Assembly (NCBI GenBank): GCA_964474355.1
Contig: CAYYSY010000008.1
Coordinates: forward strand, 1 to 23,134
Direction: 5' to 3'
Origin: CAYYSY01 sp964474355
Lineage (GTDB): Bacteria; Myxococcota_A; UBA9160; UBA4427
DNA: 23,134 nt
The notes beneath the pieces are model-generated. The model did no database searches, had not been told where the DNA came from, and worked only from the letters and a program-made list of their open reading frames with translations. Positions within the stretch are counted from its first letter, which is position 1, and each line of letters starts with the position of its first letter. This document shows positions 1 to 7,958 of the stretch, one piece after another. A program made the translations under genes and the position numbers.

Positions 1-3000
1 GACGTCGACGTCGAGGTCGAAGTTCACGTCGATGTCGGGGAGGGGGGAAGCCGTGCCGTCCTGGTCGATGATCACCTGCAGGCTCTGATCCTGCCTGAAC
101 ACGAAGCGGCTGACGGGGGCGTAGACCGGCTCACCATCCACCTCGCCGGTCTGCACACCCCAGAAGCGCACGCCATCGTGGATCGCAATTCGTGAGCCCG
201 CGCTGCCGGCGCTGGTGCCGTTGCCGCCGGTGCCATCGCTTGCCACGAGCCGGATCTCGTCGGCCGAGATGATCGTCAGCTCGTCCCTGGTCGGCGCTTC
301 CTCCGGGTCCACGTCCGCGTTGCGCACCTCGAAGGAGAGGGTGCCGGACTCGTCGACGCCGGCGCGGAACGTGACCGCGGAGGGCGAAGCGCCCCCGACC
401 TCGGCGGGCCCCGCGAAGTCGAACTGATCGATCAGCTGCTGCGTGACCTCGAAGTCGACGGTGCCCCCCACGTCGAGGGTACGTACCTCGAGGGTCCGGG
501 CATTCTCGTCGTCGTCGACGCCCATGTCGACGTTCACGCCGTCTCGGGCGAGCAGGCGCAGGTTCGTGCGCTGCAGCTTCTGCCCGCCCTCGAAGCCGAG
601 CGTGATGTCGGCCGAGTCCGAGCGCAGCTCGTAGTCGATGAGCCCGATCTCCTCTGGGAGGAGGCTGCCGCCGACATCGAACTGATCGACGTCGGGCAGG
701 TCGTCGTCGGTGATGGCCGCTTCCTGGCGGAGGCTGAAGCTGCGGAAGTCGTCGTCGCCGAGGTCGGCATCGTCGCCGAGGAAGAACTCGACCCGGGTCG
801 GGGAGTCGGCCGCCGCGTGCACGCGGTTGTCTACGGAGAGCCCGATGCGGGCGCCCACGCCGGAGCCGGCCCAGAGCTGCAGGTCGCTCGAGCGGAGCTC
901 GATCGTGTCGCCGCTGCCGCCCGACTCCGTCCCGAAGACGACGTCGCCTGCGGTCCCGCCCGAAGCGGCATGGAGCAACAGTGACTCGCTGGCATCGAGC
1001 ATCACGCCGTCTTCGACGCGGAGATCGGCCCGACCGCCGAGGGAGGTGCGACGACCCGTCGTAATGATCATGTCGTCGGCCGCGGCGCTGGCGTTCGCGG
1101 CGAGGTCGGTGTCGACGGTGAAGCCCTGGTTGATCGTGAGGTCGAGGGCCTGCAGGTCGGCCGTGTCCCACTCGGAGGGCAGGCCGATGAGCTCGACGTC
1201 GTCCTCGGCCATCAGCTCGAGGAGCGCGCCGAGGTCGGGGTCCTGGCCGGGGTTCGGGGTGCCCGCCACCTTGGACGGGTCGACGAGCGTGACCGAGCCC
1301 GTCATCGACTGGATCACGTAGACGAGCCCGTCGAGGGTCACGGCGCCGCCGCCGAAGTGGCTGGCGGGGTCGAGCACGTCGCTCTCGCCCGGTAGCAGGC
1401 TGTCGACGATCGCCGCGTTCTGCGCGTAGGTGAGCGAGTTGATGTCGCTGCCGCCGGCGGCGTCGTAGAGCACCAGGTCGTTCGCGCTGATGCGCGACTG
1501 TGTCTCGAAGAAGCCGAGGAGCGAGTCGCTGCCGGCCCGCACCTCGATGTCGTCGGCCCAGATCTCGGGCCCCACGCCCGCCTTCGAGACGAACTCGAGG
1601 TCGCCGCGCACGGCATCTCGGTTGGCCGAGCGCATGCCGACCTGCTCGCCGCGGACGAGATCGGGCAGCAGCGTGTCGGAGCGGTTCTCGAACACCAGTG
1701 AGCTCGCAGAGTCGAGGAAGACGCGCCCGAACACCGCGTTCTCGAGGGCGATGTCGAGCTCGGCGTCCTTCGCGAGCCCGGCATGGATGCTCGCTCCCAG
1801 CTCGAGGCGCGCGTAAGAGCTGCCGTTCGGCACGCCGTCGCCGGAGGTATCGACGTCGAAGTTGACCTCGACGTCGCCGCCGGCGGTGTAGATCAGGTAG
1901 GTCTCGGCCAGCTCGGCGAGCTCTTCCCGCGTGTCTGCCTCCACCGGAGGCGTCCAGCTACGCTGGTCGATGATCGAGACGAGGCCCGACGGGTTCGACG
2001 CGTCGAAGCCCTCGGCACGGATCAGCACGTTGCCGCCGACCGTATCGATGCGGCCATCGCGGTCCAGGTCGTCCTCGCCCTCGGCAGGCGAGGTGTCGAT
2101 TCGTCCGTTGACGTGGACCTCGGTGCGGAGGTCCTGGCTCAACAGCTGATCCGAGAAAGAGCCGGTCGCCTCGATCTCGACGTCGCCGCCCTCGGTCGTG
2201 ATGGAGCCGTCGGGCCGGAGGTACACGTGCCCGCCTTGCTCCGGGTCGGTGGCGTCCGGACCCTCGGCGACGCGCACGGAGAGCAGCTCGACCGTTCCGC
2301 CGCCACTCGTGATCGCGCCCTCGATCTCGACGTCGCCGCCGAGTCCCTCGATGTCGAGGGCCGTGACGCCGCGATCGTGCTGGCCGAGCTCGATGTCGCC
2401 GAGCACGCGGACCCTGCCGCCCTGCAGCGTCGCGCTCTCGGGGCCGCCACCCTGCTGCCCGACGAGCCCGTATCGCGCCTGGATGGTGACGACGCCGCCG
2501 TCGAGCTGCTCGCCGCGTTCGTCGGTGCGGCTGTTCGACGTGTCGATGTCGCCTTCGATGTAGGCGCTGCCGCCGCCGCTGAGGCTCCCGGTGTTCGGGT
2601 CGATGGCGCCGATCGCGGCGATCAGCACGCTGCCGCCATCGGTGTTGATCTCGACGCCCTCGGCCACGGTGATGTCGACGCCCTGCATGATCACGTCGGA
2701 GCGGTTGCTGCTGATGCTCCCGTTCACCTCGACGTTGCCAATGAACTCGTTCGGCACCTCGCCGTCGTCGACGGGCGCCTCGGCCTGGCTCGCGTTGTCG
2801 TTGGCAATCAGCTGTACGCCGAGGTTCAGGTTCTCGTAGCGGTCGTCGTCGGCGGCACCGCCGATGTCGGCATTGACGATCACGTTGTTCGCGGCGCGCA
2901 GCGCCAGCACGACCGCGGTGTTCTCGTCGGCTCCGTCTCCGGGCAGGATGTCTGCGTCGACGGTGATGTTGCCGAGCTGGGCGCCGAGCTCCTCGGTGCC

Positions 3001-4623
3001 GGTGGCGGTGGTGATCGTCAGGCTGCTGCCGGACGTCAGCGCCTCTTCGATGACACCAGCGCTCAGCTCCGACGACTCCGCGCCGGCGAACAGGATCGGG
3101 TTGTTCACGAAGAAGAGGTCGTCGAGGTCGATGCCGTTGTCGAGGCAGCGCGGATCGACCTCGCAGTCCTCGGGTGTGGCGACGAAGTCGACGATGCGGA
3201 TGTCGTAGGGATCGATGAGCCACTCGCCGCCGGTGTCGGGGGCGCGGCCGGCGCGGGAGGCCACGTTGGCGGCCCGGCTGATGTCGAGGAACGCGCGCCC
3301 CGAGGTCTCGACGAAGCCGCCGTCGCCACCGTGCTCGCCGCCGCGAGCGCTCACCTCGCCGTGCACGTAGGCGTGGCCGTCGGACCAGATGATCACCTCG
3401 CCGCCGTCGCCGGCGTACTCGGCGTCGGCGCGGATCTCGGCCGAATCGCTCACGAAGACGAGCGCCGCCTTCTGCATGTCGCCCGTGCCGTGGCGGTCAC
3501 CCCCGATTCGGATGCGCCCGCCGCCCTCGGAGCCGGTCGCATCGATGCGCGCGTCGTCGTCGACGAGGATCCGCTCGCCGAACACGCTGATGTCGCCGCC
3601 GACGGCGCGCTTGCCCTCGCGCGTCGCGTCGAGGGTGCCGCCGATCTCGACGGCGCCGCCTTCACCAGCCTCGATCTCGATCGTGCCCGCGCGGATGACG
3701 CCCGACTCGGGCGGGTCGCCGCCCGCGCTCTGCGCGTAGCGCTCGACGACGTGGTTGCGGATCGCGTAGGCGAGGCCGTCGGCGGCCGCGAGCCGCACCG
3801 TGCCGTGCTCGCCGGCGTCGATCAGCCCGGTGTTCTCGACCGACGTCGTCTCGGGCGAGTGCCCGTACGAGTGCCCGTCGAAGGGCACCTTCACGACGAT
3901 GGGGCTGCCGTGCTCGCGGATCCACACCGTGTCGCCGGCGAGCATCAGGAGCTTGCCGTCCGGGACGTAGATGTTGCCGTGGTTGGCGACGCGCTCGCCG
4001 AAGAGCGTCACGCTGCTCGCGATGATCGTGCCTTCGTTGATCACCGCGCCGCCCGCGCCCTGGAGGAGCATCGTGTCGAAGTTCGATCGCGTGGAGTCGA
4101 CCGCCGCGGCGATCAGCTCGGCGACGAGGACCGACGAGCCGTCGCGGAAGTGCACGCCCGCCTCGTTGGCGAAGATCACCTTGCCATTGCTCTTGACCGT
4201 GCCGAAGAACTCGAAGGGGTTCTGACCCTGACCCAGGTTGATCGCCGTTGCGTCCGGGCCGGACTGGTCGAACTCGAGGGTGTGGTCGACTGGCTGGTCG
4301 ATCCCGCTCCACCCGTACGTGACCGTTCCCTCCGAGGTGAGAGTCGTCTGCAGGTCCTCGTTCACCGTGACCCCGCCGGTGCCGTTCACGACCTCGACCG
4401 TGCCGACCGCAGTCTCCTCGCCGGCGAGGGCCTGCCTGGCGATGAGGCTCGTGCAGAGCAGGGCGAGGGACGTCGCGCCGGCGAGTCTGCGGACCAGCGC
4501 GCGTGCGGCCGTCCGCCACCGGGGCCGCGCGTGGCTCGTCTGGCCCGCCCGGCCTGCCTGCAACGTCGCTCCTTCGGGCTCGCTCGGTGCTGCGCGCCGT
4601 GTCGGCCTGGGCGTGTTCATCAT
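1..4623 (-). CDS. TpsA-type filamentous haemagglutinin exoprotein (partial, C-terminus beyond window)
   Basis: This frame stays open from the ATGATG at 4623/4620 to base 1, at least 1541 codons, with no stop in the window. The N-terminus is a long basic region followed by a hydrophobic segment (about residues 48-62) and a likely signal-peptidase site QALA|GEE near residue 67. Residues about 70-320 form a TPS secretion domain: INLGQGQNPFEFFGTV and NGKVIFANEAGVHF occupy the places of the usual NPNL and NPNGI motifs. Then come GGFVETSGRAFLDIS (435-449) and EWLIDPYDI (467-475), the pair typical of FHA-like proteins. The rest is glycine- and aspartate-rich with recurring GGDVEIEG-like strands, as expected of a secreted beta-helix adhesin. 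The transporter gene lies 13 nt upstream, so the two should be co-transcribed. No good ribosome-binding site precedes the start; translational coupling to tpsB is likely. Ligand and exact role (adhesin, biofilm, toxin delivery) cannot be read, because the C-terminus is missing. Confidence 0.9.
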   Translation of the reverse strand, partial: MMNTPRPTRRAAPSEPEGATLQAGRAGQTSHARPRWRTAARALVRRLAGATSLALLCTSLIARQALAGEETAVGTVEVVNGTGGVTVNEDLQTTLTSEGTVTYGWSGIDQPVDHTLEFDQSGPDATAINLGQGQNPFEFFGTVKSNGKVIFANEAGVHFRDGSSVLVAELIAAAVDSTRSNFDTMLLQGAGGAVINEGTIIASSVTLFGERVANHGNIYVPDGKLLMLAGDTVWIREHGSPIVVKVPFDGHSYGHSPETTSVENTGLIDAGEHGTVRLAAADGLAYAIRNHVVERYAQSAGGDPPESGVIRAGTIEIEAGEGGAVEIGGTLDATREGKRAVGGDISVFGERILVDDDARIDATGSEGGGRIRIGGDRHGTGDMQKAALVFVSDSAEIRADAEYAGDGGEVIIWSDGHAYVHGEVSARGGEHGGDGGFVETSGRAFLDISRAANVASRAGRAPDTGGEWLIDPYDIRIVDFVATPEDCEVDPRCLDNGIDLDDLFFVNNPILFAGAESSELSAGVIEEALTSGSSLTITTATGTEELGAQLGNITVDADILPGDGADENTAVVLALRAANNVIVNADIGGAADDDRYENLNLGVQLIANDNASQAEAPVDDGEVPNEFIGNVEVNGSISSNRSDVIMQGVDITVAEGVEINTDGGSVLIAAIGAIDPNTGSLSGGGSAYIEGDIDTSNSRTDERGEQLDGGVVTIQARYGLVGQQGGGPESATLQGGRVRVLGDIELGQHDRGVTALDIEGLGGDVEIEGAITSGGGTVELLSVRVAEGPDATDPEQGGHVYLRPDGSITTEGGDVEIEATGSFSDQLLSQDLRTEVHVNGRIDTSPAEGEDDLDRDGRIDTVGGNVLIRAEGFDASNPSGLVSIIDQRSWTPPVEADTREELAELAETYLIYTAGGDVEVNFDVDTSGDGVPNGSSYARLELGASIHAGLAKDAELDIALENAVFGRVFLDSASSLVFENRSDTLLPDLVRGEQVGMRSANRDAVRGDLEFVSKAGVGPEIWADDIEVRAGSDSLLGFFETQSRISANDLVLYDAAGGSDINSLTYAQNAAIVDSLLPGESDVLDPASHFGGGAVTLDGLVYVIQSMTGSVTLVDPSKVAGTPNPGQDPDLGALLELMAEDDVELIGLPSEWDTADLQALDLTINQGFTVDTDLAANASAAADDMIITTGRRTSLGGRADLRVEDGVMLDASESLLLHAASGGTAGDVVFGTESGGSGDTIELRSSDLQLWAGSGVGARIGLSVDNRVHAAADSPTRVEFFLGDDADLGDDDFRSFSLRQEAAITDDDLPDVDQFDVGGSLLPEEIGLIDYELRSDSADITLGFEGGQKLQRTNLRLLARDGVNVDMGVDDDENARTLEVRTLDVGGTVDFEVTQQLIDQFDFAGPAEVGGASPSAVTFRAGVDESGTLSFEVRNADVDPEEAPTRDELTIISADEIRLVASDGTGGNGTSAGSAGSRIAIHDGVRFWGVQTGEVDGEPVYAPVSRFVFRQDQSLQVIIDQDGTASPLPDIDVNFDLDVDV

Positions 4624-4636
4624 CTCGGAGCGCACG

Positions 4637-6802
4637 TCAGTAGATCAAGCTGAACAGGAAGTTCAGCTCGCCCTTCGGGTCGATGTCGTCGCTGCCGGTA
4701 CAGGTGGGTGACGTGCCGATGCAGTCACGATGCTGGTAGATGCCGCGCCCCCAGTCGACCCGGGCGCGGAAACGGCCGGCGACGTTCAGCTCGAGGCCGA
4801 CGCCGGCGCCGACGAGGGTCTGGTTCAGCTCGTCGGCCGCGTTGTTGCGCTCGCGGCGGTTGCGGACCGCTCCGCCGGCGTCGACGAAGCCGCGCAGGAT
4901 CAGGTCCCAGTCGGGCCGGCCGTAGACCTGCTGGGGGGCGACGCGGAAGTCGCCGATCCAGGGCAGCTGCACAGGCCGCGGCCGCACGCCGAGGGCTCTC
5001 GGGATGTGGAACCGGTACTCGGCGCTGGCGACGTACACCGAGTCGCCGACCGCGAGCCCCTGCTCGAAGCCGCGCACGCTGTACAGACCGCCGATCACCT
5101 GCGACGCCTGGGGGATGAGCCGGTAGTCGAAGGCGTACTGTCCGCGGAAGCCGAGCGAGAACTCGTGCGCGAGCGTCGAGCTCCACTGGGTCGAGGGGTC
5201 TCGCCAGCTGCGCGGATTGAAGAGCGGCTCGAGGTAGTGGCTGACGCCGGCGTTCCACTGCAGCACCGCCCACTTCGTGTCGACGACCGGTCGCCCGGTG
5301 CCGACGTTCGCCTCGTCTTGCTCGATGCTCGAGAAGCCGCCCTCGGCGGAGAAGCGGGCGAACATCGACGAGAACAAGTTGACACGGTCGAGGCGGAAGC
5401 CGATCTCGGGCATGAGGATCACGCCCTGCGCCTCGTAGGCTTCGCCGAGCGACTTGTTCTCGGAGTGGATGCCACGCAGGTCGAGGCCAGCGAAGGCGTC
5501 GATGAAGAGCGCCCTGTGCTGGAAGAAGTTGTACGAGAGCTCGCCGCCGACATTCCAGTCGTTGGTCACCACCAGTGAGTCGTTGGTCAAGTCCTCCGGG
5601 TCGACCACCGTCACGCGATCCGACTCGTAGCGATTCCAGCCGCCGCGCACGCCCCAGCGCAGGCGGTCGACGCCCCACCAGGGCACGGCGCTGCGGTCGA
5701 GCCACTTGAGCCAGCTCGGGTCGCGGCGCGAGGTCCGCATCCACGAGGGACGGACCGGCGCGAACCACGGCGCCGAGTACGCGATGTTGATCGCGTTGAC
5801 GCTGTCGAGGCCGGCATTCAGGTACTCGACCGAGAGGATGTCGTCGCGGCTCGTCAGCTGGCGATGCTGGTACCCGACGCGGTTCTGCCACTCGGCCGTG
5901 CGCTCGACGCCCGTGTTGGAGGACTGGAAGTAGGCGATCCACGGCTTCGGCTCGTAGACGCGGTAGTCGAGCGAGATGCCGTCGCCTTCTTCGGACGGGC
6001 CGAGCGCCGCCTCGACCTGTCGGCCGGGGTGCCGGTTCAGGCGGAACACGTAGTGCTCGAGCACGTCCTCGAGCAGCAGGTCGGTCGTGTCGTCGCGTCC
6101 GGCGTCGGCCGGAAAGAGCGGAGAGCCCTGCAGGATGCGCTTGTGATTCGGGTTGTCGATGCGCCAGTCGGGGTCGATGCGGTCGCCGGTTGCGATGGTA
6201 CGGACGTCGAGGATTCGCCCGACCCAGACTTCGAGGCGCAGCGCCGTGTCGCCCTGGGCGCGCAGGTCCCGCCCCGTGCGCGGCTCGATCTCGCTCGGGC
6301 TCGGCATGATGAAGACGCCGAGCAGGCCGGCCTCGTGGGCCTTCACGAGGATCGCCTGCCCGATGCTCGCGATCGCGCTGGCATGGAGCGACGCGTCGAC
6401 CGCGCTGTCCGCGCCGAAGCGCAGCGTCTCCTCGGGCTGGCCGGGCCGCGGCGCCACGTAGCCGGTCTCCGTGGGCGTGAGCACGACCGACACCGGCAGC
6501 AGCTCGTCGAGCGGCGGCAGGTCGGGGTGGGCCTCGCGGTAGCCGATGGTCAGCTGCGAGATCGTGAAGGCGGGGCCGTCGCCCTCGACCGCCTCGATGG
6601 CCACGCTGGTCTCGTCCGAGCGCGCCATGAAGCGCCCGGGATCCATCACGTACTGGGCGCGAGCCGTGCCGCCGTGCAGGAGCGCCACCACGACCATGCC
6701 GGTCGCCCAGGCGCCGAGCGCCGACGTCCGGCCCGACACATGGGCGGGACGGAGCGAGGCTCCGGTCGCCCGGGCTCGGTGGCGGCGCTTGCGCGTGAGC
6801 AT
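4637..6802 (-). CDS. TpsB-type two-partner secretion outer-membrane transporter (Omp85/ShlB/FhaC superfamily)
   Basis: A 721-residue protein predicted to export the adjacent TpsA across the outer membrane. From ATG 6802 it has a basic n-region, a hydrophobic core (about 30-42) and an ARA|Q cleavage site near residue 49. Residues about 50-260 are a periplasmic POTRA-like region, more divergent than in FhaC. The remainder is rich in alternating beta strands, as in a 16-strand barrel. The Omp85 lid-loop signature VRGF is at about 576-579 (SVRGFEQGLAVGD), and the chain ends in an aromatic residue (NFLFSLIY), the usual barrel-insertion signal. The open frame continues upstream to 7147, but only the 6802 start gives a proper signal peptide; the upstream portion is low-complexity and overlaps the tetR promoter. 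A CX6C loop (DCIGTSPTC) lies in the last strands. The family call is firm; pairing with TpsA rests on adjacency. Confidence 0.88.
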   Translation of the reverse strand: MLTRKRRHRARATGASLRPAHVSGRTSALGAWATGMVVVALLHGGTARAQYVMDPGRFMARSDETSVAIEAVEGDGPAFTISQLTIGYREAHPDLPPLDELLPVSVVLTPTETGYVAPRPGQPEETLRFGADSAVDASLHASAIASIGQAILVKAHEAGLLGVFIMPSPSEIEPRTGRDLRAQGDTALRLEVWVGRILDVRTIATGDRIDPDWRIDNPNHKRILQGSPLFPADAGRDDTTDLLLEDVLEHYVFRLNRHPGRQVEAALGPSEEGDGISLDYRVYEPKPWIAYFQSSNTGVERTAEWQNRVGYQHRQLTSRDDILSVEYLNAGLDSVNAINIAYSAPWFAPVRPSWMRTSRRDPSWLKWLDRSAVPWWGVDRLRWGVRGGWNRYESDRVTVVDPEDLTNDSLVVTNDWNVGGELSYNFFQHRALFIDAFAGLDLRGIHSENKSLGEAYEAQGVILMPEIGFRLDRVNLFSSMFARFSAEGGFSSIEQDEANVGTGRPVVDTKWAVLQWNAGVSHYLEPLFNPRSWRDPSTQWSSTLAHEFSLGFRGQYAFDYRLIPQASQVIGGLYSVRGFEQGLAVGDSVYVASAEYRFHIPRALGVRPRPVQLPWIGDFRVAPQQVYGRPDWDLILRGFVDAGGAVRNRRERNNAADELNQTLVGAGVGLELNVAGRFRARVDWGRGIYQHRDCIGTSPTCTGSDDIDPKGELNFLFSLIY

Positions 6803-7100
6803 GCAAGGACTCTCGATCGTCGCGATCGCGGGCCGCAGGCGGGGGGATGTGCGGCCCGAGGAGGACTCGGGGCGGCACAGGCTAAGACACCCTGCAGTCC
6901 CCGACCACGGGCTCCAACCATTTGATTTCGAAAGCGAAGCGGACATTTTGGACCGGCTCTTGCCGGGCGCCCGAAGACGCCGCGACCCACGTCGGTCTCC
7001 CCCAGAAGATTCACTCCGCCCGACGAGGCTCGCCGAGACCTCTTCATGGGCACCCTCCGATGCGGGGCGGTTCCAGGTCCGCTGAAATCGACACCAGCGG

Positions 7101-7129
7101 TTGACGCCCGACCGGTCGGTCGGTAGATT
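7101..7129 (+). promoter_or_regulatory. Sigma-70 type promoter of the tetR-diiron gene unit
   Basis: A TTGACG box at 7101-7106 and a TAGATT box at 7124-7129 are separated by exactly 17 bp, close to the sigma-70 consensus and rare in such GC-rich DNA. Transcription would begin near 7136, giving a leader of about 23 nt before the tetR ATG at 7159, where GGAG at 7149-7152 is well placed. Confidence 0.7.
7108..7119. promoter_or_regulatory. Putative TetR operator, 12-bp perfect palindrome inside the promoter spacer
   Basis: CCGACCGGTCGG is its own reverse complement and occupies most of the 17-bp spacer between the -35 and -10 boxes. TetR-family repressors commonly bind such short dyads in their own promoters; a protein bound here would block RNA polymerase. 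Autoregulation is inferred from position. Confidence 0.65.
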
Positions 7130-7158
7130 GCGCCGGAATCGAGTCACCCGGAGTGCGC

Positions 7159-7866
7159 ATGACCCCCGCCACCCACTCTCGCAGCCCCGCCTCGGCCCGG
7201 TCGGTCGCTGGCGAGGCCTCGCGCGACAAGATCCTCGAGGTCTCCGAGGCGCTCTTCGCGCGTAGCGGCTTCGCAGGCGTGGGCATGCGCGAGGTCGCCC
7301 GCGACGTCGGTCTCAGCAAGAGCGCGCTCTTCCACCACTTCGCGACGAAGCAGGAGCTCTACTCGGAGGTGCTCGGCCGGGTGCTTTCGCGGCTGCACGA
7401 TCGGGCCGAGCCCGCGCTTCGCAGCGATGCCGATCCGGCCGATGCCCTCGACGCCGCCGTCGACGCGCTCATCGACTTCCTCGCCGAAGACCCCGCGACC
7501 CCGCGGCTCGCGATGCGCGCGGTGTTCGACGACGACCCCTACGTGGGCGCCGGCCTCGAGGAGCGCGAGCCCGAGCCCTTCGAGATCGTGCTGCTCGAGC
7601 TGATCGGCGGCTTTCAGGCGCTGATCGAGCGTGGCATCGAGAGCGGGTGCTTCCGCCCCGTGTCGGTGCCCGACACGATCCAGACCCTCATCGGAATGAC
7701 CGTCTACCACTTCGCCTCGGGCGAGTTCGGCGAGGCGCTGCTCGGCGAGTCGCTCTTCTCGACCACCGCCGTGCGCCGGCGGAAGCTCGAGGTCAAGACC
7801 TTCGTGCGTCGTGCCGTTCTACACGAGCCCGGCGCCGTCGACTTGCCGGACCCGAAGTCCGGCTGA
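7159..7866 (+). CDS. TetR/AcrR family transcriptional regulator
   Basis: A 235-residue one-component regulator. Residues about 23-68 are the TetR_N helix-turn-helix: DKILEVSEALFARSGFAG, then MREVARDVGLSKSALFHHFATKQELY, with the typical recognition-helix pattern ending in HHFATK. The rest is an all-helical ligand and dimer domain with no assignable ligand. ATG 7159 is preferred over the in-frame GTG 7153 because GGAG at 7149-7152 lies 6 nt before the ATG but abuts the GTG. The gene has its own strong promoter carrying a palindromic operator. The diiron gene follows on the same strand after 92 nt with no visible terminator, so it is the most likely regulated target together with tetR itself. 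An acyl or other hydrophobic ligand would be usual for the family, but that is speculation. Confidence 0.93.
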   Translation: MTPATHSRSPASARSVAGEASRDKILEVSEALFARSGFAGVGMREVARDVGLSKSALFHHFATKQELYSEVLGRVLSRLHDRAEPALRSDADPADALDAAVDALIDFLAEDPATPRLAMRAVFDDDPYVGAGLEEREPEPFEIVLLELIGGFQALIERGIESGCFRPVSVPDTIQTLIGMTVYHFASGEFGEALLGESLFSTTAVRRRKLEVKTFVRRAVLHEPGAVDLPDPKSG

Positions 7867-7958
7867 ACCCGCGGCGCGCCGGCCAGGGCGCGTCCCGCTT
7901 GCGAGTCGGCTCGGTCCAGGCCCAGCCGACTTCGCTGCACCCAGAGGAGGGCAGCACC

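Larger units (their letters stand above)
6803..7158. other. Divergent intergenic region between tpsB and tetR
   Basis: This 356-bp stretch separates the divergent tpsB and tetR genes. The tetR side (7101-7129) carries a strong promoter and a palindrome, listed separately. An AT-richer island around 6915-6950 (TTTGATTTCGAAAGCGAA, then ACATTTTGG) is the most probable place for the tpsBA promoter, but I cannot assign -35 and -10 boxes there with confidence. Minus-strand reading frames crossing it have poor codon character, so I see no further gene. Confidence 0.5.

Noticed and set aside
1783..4653. A 956-codon plus-strand open frame
   Set aside because: It is antisense to tpsA. Its product is a Val/Asp/Ala/Arg-rich string without domains, while the minus-strand frame has a signal peptide, the TPS domain and FHA motifs. 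GC-rich codon bias keeps the antisense frame open.
6803..7147. N-terminal extension of TpsB to 7147
   Set aside because: The extra 115 residues are low complexity, cross the tetR promoter and would bury the signal peptide, which begins properly at ATG 6802.
7928..7941. A 14-base match (GACTTCGCTGCACC) to the arm of the palindrome at 18008-18021
   Set aside because: A 14-mer match is expected about once by chance in a GC-rich window of this size, and the similarity does not extend.
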